Shown here: positions 22,180 through 28,972 of the stretch, in pieces
How the letters are laid out: every line of letters starts with the position of its first letter
Position numbering within the stretch: the first letter of the stretch is position 1
Source of the DNA: Prevotella sp. UBA3837
GTDB taxonomy: Bacteria > Bacteroidota > Bacteroidia > Bacteroidales > Bacteroidaceae
Direction: 5' to 3'
Assembly: GCA_002392835.1 (NCBI GenBank)
Contig: DGHX01000042.1
Coordinates: 9,150-40,849, forward strand
Length of the DNA: 31,700 nt
The notes under the pieces: model-generated
Database searches by the model: none
Told to the model about the DNA's origin: nothing
The model's input: the letters and a program-made list of their open reading frames with translations, nothing else
Made by a program: the position numbers and the translations under genes

Positions 22180-23124
22180 GTGGATATTTCAGTAGTTATA
22201 CCTCTCTATAATGAAGAGGAGTCCATCGGCGAGCTGTTCAGCTGGATAGAACGCGTGATGCAGGAGAACAAGTTTACGTATGAGGTCATCTTCATCAGCG
22301 ACGGCAGTACCGACCGCTCGTGGGACATCATTCAGGAGCTGCACCAGCGGTCGCAGTGCGTGAAGGGCATCAAGTTCCGCCGTAACTACGGCAAGAGCCC
22401 GGCCCTCTACTGCGGCTTTGCCAAGGCCCAGGGCGACGTGGTCATCACCATGGATGCCGACCTTCAGGACTCGCCCGACGAGATTCCTGAGCTCTACCGC
22501 ATGATCAAGGAAGAGAAGTACGACCTGGTGTCGGGCTACAAGCAGAAGCGCTACGACCCGCTGTCGAAGACGCTGCCCACGAAGCTCTTCAACGCCACGG
22601 CCCGCAAGGTGAGCGGCATCAAGAACCTGCACGACTTCAACTGCGGGCTGAAGGCCTACCGGCGCGAGGTGGTGAAGAACATCGAGGTGTACGGCGAGAT
22701 GCACCGCTACATACCCTACCTGGCCAAGAACGCCGGCTTCGACAAGATCGGCGAGAAGGTGGTGCACCACCAGGCACGCAAGTACGGCACGTCGAAGTTC
22801 ATGGGTTGGAACCGCTTCGTCAACGGCTATCTCGACCTGCTCACGCTGTGGTTCCTCAGCACCTTCGGCAAGAAGCCCATGCACGTCTTCGGCTTCCTCG
22901 GCTCGGTGATGTTCTTCATCGGCTTCATCGCCTTCATCATCCTCTGCATCAGCAAGTTCATGGGCAAGATTTTCATCACTGACTCGCCCTACTTCTACAT
23001 CGCGCTCACCATGATGGTGCTGGGCACGCAGCTCTTCCTGGCCGGTTTCGTGGCCGACCTGGTGAGCCGCTCCTCGGCCGGCCGCAACGACTACCAGGTT
23101 GAGGAAGTGATAGGTAATGAGTGA
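22180..23124 (+). CDS. GT2-family polyprenyl-phosphate glycosyltransferase
   Basis: 314 residues starting from GTG at 22180; the codon is placed by the N-terminal strand DISVVIPLYNEEESI, which needs this start. The GT-A domain shows ISDGSTDRSWDI, RRNYGKSPALYCGF and the metal-binding DxD in MDADLQDSPDEIPEL (Asp92, Asp94). Two C-terminal membrane helices lie at about 235-258 and 271-294. This architecture matches DPM1/ArnC/GtrB-type enzymes, which move a sugar from a nucleotide to undecaprenyl phosphate at the inner membrane for later transfer to glycans or lipids. The sugar is unknown. It lies between DUF4199 and DUF6452 genes on one strand. Confidence 0.88.
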   Translation: MDISVVIPLYNEEESIGELFSWIERVMQENKFTYEVIFISDGSTDRSWDIIQELHQRSQCVKGIKFRRNYGKSPALYCGFAKAQGDVVITMDADLQDSPDEIPELYRMIKEEKYDLVSGYKQKRYDPLSKTLPTKLFNATARKVSGIKNLHDFNCGLKAYRREVVKNIEVYGEMHRYIPYLAKNAGFDKIGEKVVHHQARKYGTSKFMGWNRFVNGYLDLLTLWFLSTFGKKPMHVFGFLGSVMFFIGFIAFIILCISKFMGKIFITDSPYFYIALTMMVLGTQLFLAGFVADLVSRSSAGRNDYQVEEVIGNE

Positions 23125-23171
23125 TGATAAGTTAGCAGCAGCATGTAAGACAACATTGCCAAGGGAATAGA

Positions 23172-23693
23172 ATGAATAGAAACCGAATAGTGGCTGTGAC
23201 CGTGATGTCGCTTATCACTTGTCACCTATCACTCATCACTTCCTGCTCTTCCATCAACTGTCCGGTGGAGAACACGGTGGCCATGCACTACGCCATACTC
23301 AACAGCGACGGCACGGAGGGACAGCCCGTGGACACGCTCTGGGTGTGGACGCAGCGCAGCGACGGCACCGACACGCTGGTGCTGAACAGCCTCACCGGCA
23401 CGTCGACGTTCTCGCTGCCCGTCAGCTACTCGCACCCCGAGGATGTGCTCGTGTTCTACATGGCCGACCGCCTGGGCATAAAGACGCTCGACACGGTGTG
23501 GATCAAGAAGGACGACATACCCCACTTCGAGAGCGTGGACTGCGCTGCACACTTCTTCCACCACATCACCGACGTGCGCTGCACACACGAGGGCATCGAC
23601 AGCATCGTCATCAACAACCGCACCGTGGACTATAACTCCAGCGTGACGCACCTCAACATCTACTTCACGCCCTCGGGCATCAACGAAAACTGA
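23172..23693 (+). CDS. DUF6452-family lipoprotein
   Basis: 173 residues. Lipoprotein signal ends LSLITSC with Cys25 as lipidation site. The body is beta-rich (TLWVWTQRSDGTDTLVLNSL, LDTVWIKKDDIPHFESVDCA) and matches the DUF6452 pattern, a Bacteroidetes family usually encoded just before DUF6048, as here. Function unknown; an envelope role is likely. The signal peptide part MSLITCHLSLITS is encoded by a near-repetitive run of CTTATCAC/CTATCACT-type words (about 23209-23240) that resembles the GTGATGAGTGATAAGTG part of the intergenic repeat near 22074 in reverse complement. The N-terminus may therefore have been built from repeat DNA. Confidence 0.7.
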   Translation: MNRNRIVAVTVMSLITCHLSLITSCSSINCPVENTVAMHYAILNSDGTEGQPVDTLWVWTQRSDGTDTLVLNSLTGTSTFSLPVSYSHPEDVLVFYMADRLGIKTLDTVWIKKDDIPHFESVDCAAHFFHHITDVRCTHEGIDSIVINNRTVDYNSSVTHLNIYFTPSGINEN

Positions 23694-23694
23694 C

Positions 23695-24402
23695 ATGTGG
23701 CCCATGACTATACTGAAGAACCTCATCAACGGCCGTTGCCGCCGGCTGCTCGGCCTGGCGGCCGTCCTCGCCTGCCTGTGGGTGGCTCCCGCCCGCGGCC
23801 AGGGCTTCCTGCGCTATGTGCAGGACTCCATCCCGCTGATGCGCGGCTTTGCCGTCAGCTTCGATGTGGCCGGCGCCCTGCAGATGCAGCTCAGCGACTA
23901 CGGGCAGTACGAGGGTGCCCTGCGCCTGAACCTGCACGACCAGTACTTCCCCACCGTTGAGGTGGGCTACGGACGGGCCAGCCACGACGACGACCTCATC
24001 ACCGGCATCAGCTACCACACCAGTGCGCCCTACTTCCGGCTGGGCGCCGACGTGAACCTGATGAAGCAGAAGCACACCGGCAACCGCATCTTCGCCGGAC
24101 TGCGCTATGCCTTCACCTCGTACAAGGTGGACATCAGCCGACAGCCATTCCCCGACCCCACATGGAAGTGGAACACCAGCTATGGCGTGCGCGACGAGCG
24201 CTGCTACCAGCACTGGGCCGAGGTGGTGGTGGGCATCGACGCCAAGGTGTTCGGACCCCTGCACCTGGGCTGGACCGTGCGCTACCGCCGGCGCCTGGCC
24301 CACGACGACGGACCCACCGGCAAGACCTGGTACGTGCCGGGCTACGGCATCCAGGAGAGCACACGACTGGGGTACACCTTCAATGCCATCATTGACATCT
24401 GA
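23695..24402 (+). CDS. DUF6048-family outer-membrane-type protein
   Basis: 235 residues, beginning 1 base after the DUF6452 stop. A signal peptide covers about residues 1-36 (RLLGLAAVLACLWVAPARGQ); the ATG at 23704 is an alternative start. The mature part reads as alternating beta strands (FAVSFDVAGALQMQLSDYGQ, FAGLRYAFTSYKVDI, HLGWTVRYRRRLA, STRLGYTFNAIIDI), consistent with a small outer-membrane barrel. This is the DUF6048 family of unknown function. Tight spacing with DUF6452 suggests the lipoprotein and barrel act together. Family call by pattern and gene order. Confidence 0.72.
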   Translation: MWPMTILKNLINGRCRRLLGLAAVLACLWVAPARGQGFLRYVQDSIPLMRGFAVSFDVAGALQMQLSDYGQYEGALRLNLHDQYFPTVEVGYGRASHDDDLITGISYHTSAPYFRLGADVNLMKQKHTGNRIFAGLRYAFTSYKVDISRQPFPDPTWKWNTSYGVRDERCYQHWAEVVVGIDAKVFGPLHLGWTVRYRRRLAHDDGPTGKTWYVPGYGIQESTRLGYTFNAIIDI

Positions 24403-24403
24403 G

Positions 24404-24434
24404 TAATGCTTAATGCATAATGCTTAATGCTTAA
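24404..24434. repeat. Short AT-rich tandem words between DUF6048 and apbE
   Basis: Four close variants of TAATGCTTAATGC fill the gap. The same GCATTAA words, in reverse complement, form the tail of the repeats at 21425 and 22074. Confidence 0.6.
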
Positions 24435-24461
24435 TTGACCGACTTATCATTCATCACCTTT

Positions 24462-25433
24462 ATGAAGCGCAAATCACTCTATTGGCAGCTGCCGTTGCTC
24501 CTGCTGCTCATTGTGGGGACCATCTACATAGCCCTTCAGCAGCGGAGGGAGAACGCGGTACAGGCATCCGCCACGTTCCAGCACGACGAAGGCCTCATCT
24601 TCGGCACCGTCTACCGACTGACCTACGCCGCCGACAGCAGCCTGCAGGCGCAGGTGGAGCAGGCGCTGCAGCAGGTGGACCGTGAGTTCTCGATGTTCAA
24701 CGAGCAGAGCACCGTGGCCGCCATCAACCGCGGTGAGCAGCCGCAGCTCAGCGCCATGTACCAGGAGGTGTACCAGCTGGCACAGCAGGTCAGCGCCGAC
24801 ACCGACGGGGCCTTCGACATCACCGTGGCACCGCTGGTCAACGCCTGGGGCTTCGGCTTCAAGACGGAGCAGATGCCCACGCCTGAGCAGGTGGACAGCC
24901 TGTTGCAGATACGCTCGCAGCTCGACTACAGCGCCATTGCCAAGGGCTATGGCTGCGATGTGGCCGCCCGCGTGCTCAGCCAGCACGGCGTCGGCGACTA
25001 CATGGTAGAGATTGGCGGCGAGGTGGTCACCTGTGGCCACAACCCCAAGGGCGAGCCCTGGCGGGTGGGAGTGAGCAAGCCCACTGAGAACGAGGACGAG
25101 GCCGCCGAGCTGCAGGCGGTGCTCACCGTCAGCAACGCCGCCATGGCCACCAGCGGCAACTACCGTCGCTTCTACTATAAGGGCGGGCGCAAGTATGCCC
25201 ACACCATCGACCCCCGCACAGGCTATCCCGTGCAGCACGAGCTGCTCTCCGCCACCGTCATCGCACCCACCTGCGCCGTGGCCGACGCCTACGCCACCGC
25301 CTTCATGGTGCTCGGGCTGAAAGAGGCACAGCAGCTGCTGCAGCGCCACCCCGAGATGAAGGCCTACCTCATCTACACCGACCAGCAGGGACAGCTCAGC
25401 GTGTGGCACTCCGAGCAGTTGGACATCTCTTAA
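24462..25433 (+). CDS. apbE: FAD:protein FMN transferase
   Basis: 323 residues from the ATG at 24462; an in-frame TTG at 24435 lies in repeat DNA and is less likely. ApbE attaches FMN from FAD to Thr/Ser of exported flavoproteins such as Nqr and Rnf subunits. A single N-terminal membrane anchor (LPLLLLLIVGTIYIAL, about 9-24) has no lipobox Cys. Family motifs: DREFSMFNEQSTVAAIN, GAFDITVAPLVNAWGFG, DYSAIAKGYGCDVAA, VEIGGEVVTCG, then ATSGNYRRFYY, KYAHTIDPRTGYPV, and APTCAVADAYATAFMVLG with the Mg/FAD-binding Asp. All look intact. No Nqr or Rnf gene is in the window. A Crp/Fnr regulator follows closely. Confidence 0.93.
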   Translation: MKRKSLYWQLPLLLLLIVGTIYIALQQRRENAVQASATFQHDEGLIFGTVYRLTYAADSSLQAQVEQALQQVDREFSMFNEQSTVAAINRGEQPQLSAMYQEVYQLAQQVSADTDGAFDITVAPLVNAWGFGFKTEQMPTPEQVDSLLQIRSQLDYSAIAKGYGCDVAARVLSQHGVGDYMVEIGGEVVTCGHNPKGEPWRVGVSKPTENEDEAAELQAVLTVSNAAMATSGNYRRFYYKGGRKYAHTIDPRTGYPVQHELLSATVIAPTCAVADAYATAFMVLGLKEAQQLLQRHPEMKAYLIYTDQQGQLSVWHSEQLDIS

Positions 25434-25472
25434 TGAGTAATGAGTAATTAGTAATTGCTAATTATTAAAATA

Positions 25473-26141
25473 GTGTTTCAGCTCTACGACCATCTCCTTC
25501 AGTTCCAGCTGTTCCAGGGCCTCAGCCGCACCGAGTTGCTGCAGCTGGCGGGCAGCACGAAGTTCGGCTTCCACACTGAGCCGACGGGCCGGACGCTGGT
25601 CAGCGAGGGCGATGCCTGCCGCCAGCTGTTCTTCCTCATCAAGGGCCGTCTGGAGCTGACCACACGCAGTGCCGACGGCGGCTATCGGCTCACCGAACAG
25701 CTCTCAGCGCCCTGGCTGCTGCAGCCCGAGGCGCTCTTCGGCCCAAGCCCCGTCTATAGCAGCAGCTGTCGCACGCTGGGCAACTGCCAGCTCATCACCC
25801 TGTCGAAGGACGAGGTGCTGCGGCTGCTCGACGACTTCCTCATCATCCGTCTGAACCTGCTTAACCTGCTGGCCCTGCTGGCCCAGCGCCGCCGGCAGCT
25901 GCAGTGGCGCAGTGCCCCGCAGTCGCTGCGCGAGCGCTTCGTCCGCTTCCTCGCCGCCCGCTCGGCCTATCCCGCAGGGCCGAAGCAGCTGCACATACTC
26001 ATGACGCGCCTGGCACAGGAGCTGGGCTGCAACCGCCTGAGCGTTTCGCAGATGCTCAACCAGCTGCAGGATGACGCACTGCTGCAGCTGCACCGAGGCC
26101 GCATCGACGTGCCATCGCTCGAGCGACTGTTGCAAGGGTGA
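25473..26141 (+). CDS. Crp/Fnr-family transcriptional regulator
   Basis: 222 residues from GTG at 25473; a TTG at 25455 in the same frame would add six residues coded by repeat-like DNA. The N-terminal cyclic-nucleotide-binding-like domain (about 5-120) shows FQGLSRTELLQLAG, VSEGDACRQLFFLIKGRLEL and the end of the beta roll at LITLSKDEVLRLL. The dimer helix follows (LNLLNLLALLAQRRRQLQW). The C-terminal helix-turn-helix is MTRLAQELGCNRLSVSQMLN with QLQDDALLQLHRGRIDV. There are no Cys clusters, so it is not an iron-sulfur FNR. The effector is unknown. It lies 39 bases after apbE and may share its transcript. Confidence 0.82.
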   Translation: MFQLYDHLLQFQLFQGLSRTELLQLAGSTKFGFHTEPTGRTLVSEGDACRQLFFLIKGRLELTTRSADGGYRLTEQLSAPWLLQPEALFGPSPVYSSSCRTLGNCQLITLSKDEVLRLLDDFLIIRLNLLNLLALLAQRRRQLQWRSAPQSLRERFVRFLAARSAYPAGPKQLHILMTRLAQELGCNRLSVSQMLNQLQDDALLQLHRGRIDVPSLERLLQG

Positions 26142-26211
26142 TGACGGCGTTTACAGGCGATTGTCACTTTCTTGAAGAATCTTTCTTTCATATCACTAAC
26201 AACAAAAAACC

Positions 26212-27984
26212 ATGAAGAAAACTTTATTACTCAGTGCTTTGCTCGCTTTCGTCGTAAAGATGAATGCGGCTGTAGATCCTAACTTCTACGTCTACCTGTG
26301 TTTCGGACAGTCGAACATGGAGGGCCAGGCGCAGCCCGAGGCCGTTGACAACGTGGTCGACGAGCGCTTCCAGATGTTGGCCTGCGTCGACTTCAACTCC
26401 ACCACGCCGAAGCGTACGAAAGGGCAGTGGTACACGGCCAACTGCCCCATCGTTCGCGACTGGACGAAGATTGGCATGGCTGACTACTTCGGCCGCACCA
26501 TGGTGGCCGCCCTGCCCGCCGGCGTGAAGGTCGGCGTGGTCGACGTGGCTATCGGCGGCGTGGCCATCGAGGGCTTCATGCAGGAAGAGGTGGCTGGCTA
26601 CCTGAAGAACCAGGAGAGCTGGATGAAGAACACGTTTGCCGCCTACGACAACGACCCTTACCAGCGGTTGGTGGACATGGCGAAGATAGCCCAGCAGAAG
26701 GGTGTCATCAAGGGCATACTGCTGCACCAGGGCGAGTCGAACAACGGTCAGACGGCATGGCTGCAGAAGGTGAAGACCATCTACGGGCGCCTGCTCAGCG
26801 ACCTGGGCCTGCAGGCTGCCGACGTGCCCCTCTTTGCCGGTGAGACGGTGGGTGCCGAGGTGGGCGGCACCTGTTCGGCCCACAACGCCATCATCGCCCA
26901 GCTGCCCACGGTCATACCCACCGCCCACGTGGTGCACAGCGACTGGTGCCCCTGCGCCAGCGACAACATCCACTTCACCGTGGCTGGCTATCGCACCATG
27001 GGCAAGCGCTATGCCTATGAGGCCCTGCGCACCATGGGCCTCGACACCCGCGCCCAGGACGGCTATGCCTGGAACAGCGAGCTGAAGAAGGTGTACCAGC
27101 TGACCCGCCTGAACGCTGTCGACGCCATCAAGCTGCGCAAGGGCGGCAGCCGCGTGCTGGCGCTGAAGGGCACCTTTGCCGACGGCCATGTGGAGGACCT
27201 GACGCTGGAGGCCACCTTCACCAGCAGCGACTTCACCATACGCGACGGCGCCGTGGTGGGCACCGAGGAGAAGAAGGGCACCGTCAGGGCCACCTACACC
27301 GACTTCCTGGGCACCACGCACACGCTGGACATCAGCGTGGAGGTGAGCGACCAGGGCCCCAACCACGTGCTGGTGGTGAACAACGGCAGCTCGGCGGGCA
27401 GCAACCAGTGGGACAAGGAGGCCATCTGCTCGCTGGCCATACCCATGCAGAAGGGCAAGACCTATGTGATACGGGCCACGATGTGGGGCGACCACAGCGG
27501 CGACTGTGCCGTGTGGCCCCGCTGGGACGCCAGCACCAACCGTGACCAGTGGGGCAACAGTGCCGACATCCAGTATCTGGCTACCAACGCCGTGGGCACC
27601 ACGCCGCAGGAGCTGACGTGGCGCTGCAGTCCGGCAAACTATACGCACGACGTGCTCATCTTCGCCATAGGAAAGATGGGCGCCGGCAATGTCTACTTCG
27701 ACGATGTGTCATGCATGGAGGAGGGCGGCAGCACGGAGATGATAGCCAACGGCAACTTCGAGTCGGACGACATCTCCAACTGGTCGTACCTCACCTGGGC
27801 AGGCATGTCGGTGTCGGTGAAGGACGACCCCACGTCGTCTTCTATCCAGCCCCAGCGTCTGTCGCCGTCAGCCGATGGTGCCGTCTACACGCCGCAGGGC
27901 ATCAAGGTAGGGGCCGCCAGTGAGTGGGCCCGCCTGCCGCAGGGGCTGTACATCACCGGCGGAAAGGCCGTGCTGAAGCACTAA
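26212..27984 (+). CDS. Secreted modular carbohydrate esterase (SASA / sialate O-acetylesterase-like)
   Basis: 590 residues with signal peptide about 1-20. The SGNH-type esterase domain (about 24-275) has block I GQSNMEG (Ser34), block III-like HQGESNNG (172-179) and block V DNIHFTVAGYRTMG (Asp251, His254), so the catalytic set is intact. This family removes acetyl groups from xylan, pectin or sialic acid. An Ig-like region follows (about 283-372; KLRKGGSRVLALKGTFADG). Then a jelly-roll region resembling a carbohydrate-binding module (about 378-530; AICSLAIPMQKGKTYVIRA, GNVYFDDVS). The end (GAVYTPQGIKVG, LPQGLYITGGKAVLKH) resembles the C-terminal sorting domain of type IX secretion substrates. 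It is monocistronic by spacing. The exact substrate cannot be told. Confidence 0.82.
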   Translation: MKKTLLLSALLAFVVKMNAAVDPNFYVYLCFGQSNMEGQAQPEAVDNVVDERFQMLACVDFNSTTPKRTKGQWYTANCPIVRDWTKIGMADYFGRTMVAALPAGVKVGVVDVAIGGVAIEGFMQEEVAGYLKNQESWMKNTFAAYDNDPYQRLVDMAKIAQQKGVIKGILLHQGESNNGQTAWLQKVKTIYGRLLSDLGLQAADVPLFAGETVGAEVGGTCSAHNAIIAQLPTVIPTAHVVHSDWCPCASDNIHFTVAGYRTMGKRYAYEALRTMGLDTRAQDGYAWNSELKKVYQLTRLNAVDAIKLRKGGSRVLALKGTFADGHVEDLTLEATFTSSDFTIRDGAVVGTEEKKGTVRATYTDFLGTTHTLDISVEVSDQGPNHVLVVNNGSSAGSNQWDKEAICSLAIPMQKGKTYVIRATMWGDHSGDCAVWPRWDASTNRDQWGNSADIQYLATNAVGTTPQELTWRCSPANYTHDVLIFAIGKMGAGNVYFDDVSCMEEGGSTEMIANGNFESDDISNWSYLTWAGMSVSVKDDPTSSSIQPQRLSPSADGAVYTPQGIKVGAASEWARLPQGLYITGGKAVLKH

Positions 27985-28002
27985 AGGCGCTTTTCCAGTG
28001 TA

Positions 28003-28106
28003 ACGGAATGACGGTATTACGGTATAACGGTATTACGGTATATCGGCGTCACGATATACCGGCATAACGGTATTTCGTTATACCGTTATACCGTAATACC
28101 GTTATT
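28003..28106. repeat. 8-base-period palindromic array between convergent genes
   Basis: Thirteen consecutive 8-base units, mostly ACGGTAT(T/A) in the left half and CCGTTATA/CCGTAATA in the right half, so the whole array is one large inverted repeat. It lies between the esterase and the four-helix protein genes, which converge, and overlaps the latter's stop codon (28105-28107). It could fold as a bidirectional terminator. Confidence 0.85.
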
Positions 28107-28842
28107 ATATACTTCTTGTTCCGTTGCAGCTGGGATAATCGCTGCAGCTCCAGAACTCTCTGCCTGAGTTGATGCCTTTTTTGGCTACACGCTTAATCAT
28201 TGGCTTGCCGCATAAGGGGCAGGAGGGCGCATCGTTTTGAACGCTTTTCTGGGTGCGGAAGGACAGACGCTCGGCGGTGAGGCCTTCGGTGAAGCCGCCT
28301 TCCACCCTGAAAGTCTCTAACTGGCGTTCAATCTGGCGACCGATCATCAGGATGAGGCGGTTGCAAAGGATGAGCAGGCAGTTGGCCGTGACAAGCGAGT
28401 CGCCGCCTTTGAGCCAGAGGTCGAATTTGTGCTTCTGCGCCAGAATGTGTATGCTGCTGTTGCGCAGCACATCGTCGGAGTAGTTGGGGGTGTCGAGTCG
28501 CATGTTGTATACCGCCAGATACTCCTGAGAGTTGACCGACCATGGGATGCTCTCTTGCCGTAGCAGCCAGTTCTGGTAGTCGTTGGCCAGCTCTGCCAGG
28601 CTGGCGCGTGCCACGTCGGTGAGCTTCATCTCTGTCTCTTTTGATGTAGAGTGGCGTGAGTTCCCCTCGGCGATGTTTGCCGGTACGGAGCGCGCGGCCT
28701 GCGTCATCTGGTCGAACTGGCGTCCGCAAGGGTCGTTGGTGTGGTTGAGGTAGCGCATGCAGAATTCCTGCGTGGCCAGTTGGATGACGTTACCCAGGAC
28801 CCAGGTGTCGAGCCAGTAGTATCCAAAGCGGGAGATTTGCAT
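28105..28842 (-). CDS. Four-helix-bundle suffix-domain protein with zinc ribbon
   Basis: 245 residues from the ATG at 28842; an upstream in-frame ATG at 28905 lies inside the repeat array and is unlikely. The N-terminal 200 residues are helical and carry the pattern of the 23S-rRNA intervening-sequence (S23/Avd-like) four-helix bundle: RQFDQMTQAARSVPANIAEG, SLAELANDYQNWLLRQ. The C-terminus has a topoisomerase-type zinc ribbon, CPLCGKPMIKRVAKKGINSG then FWSCSDYPSCNGT, with four Cys (CxxC...CxxxxxC). This combination is known in Bacteroidetes; its function is not established, though the fold and zinc ribbon suggest nucleic-acid binding. Both flanks are 8-base-period palindromic arrays, which may mark a mobile or repeat-associated gene. 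Confidence 0.75.
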   Translation of the reverse strand: MQISRFGYYWLDTWVLGNVIQLATQEFCMRYLNHTNDPCGRQFDQMTQAARSVPANIAEGNSRHSTSKETEMKLTDVARASLAELANDYQNWLLRQESIPWSVNSQEYLAVYNMRLDTPNYSDDVLRNSSIHILAQKHKFDLWLKGGDSLVTANCLLILCNRLILMIGRQIERQLETFRVEGGFTEGLTAERLSFRTQKSVQNDAPSCPLCGKPMIKRVAKKGINSGREFWSCSDYPSCNGTRSI

Positions 28843-28873
28843 TGTTCTTTTTTTTTGTTTGTGATTTTGGTGT

Positions 28874-28972
28874 TCTGGTATGACGGTATTTCGGTATGAC
28901 GGCATTTCGGTATGACGGCGTTCCGGTATATCGTTATGACGGTATTCCGTTGTACCGTCATTCCGTTGTTCC
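28874..28972. repeat. 8-base-period palindromic array upstream of the four-helix gene
   Basis: Twelve 8-base units such as GACGGTAT, TTCGGTAT, TCCGTTGT. It has the same period and word family as the array at 28003-28106. It overlaps the last codons and stop (28958-28960) of the PEP-domain gene and ends about 30 bases before the four-helix ATG. Confidence 0.8.

Noticed and set aside
26227..27648. 473-codon minus-strand frame opposite the esterase
   Set aside because: Antisense shadow of the esterase gene, with biased composition and no domain pattern.
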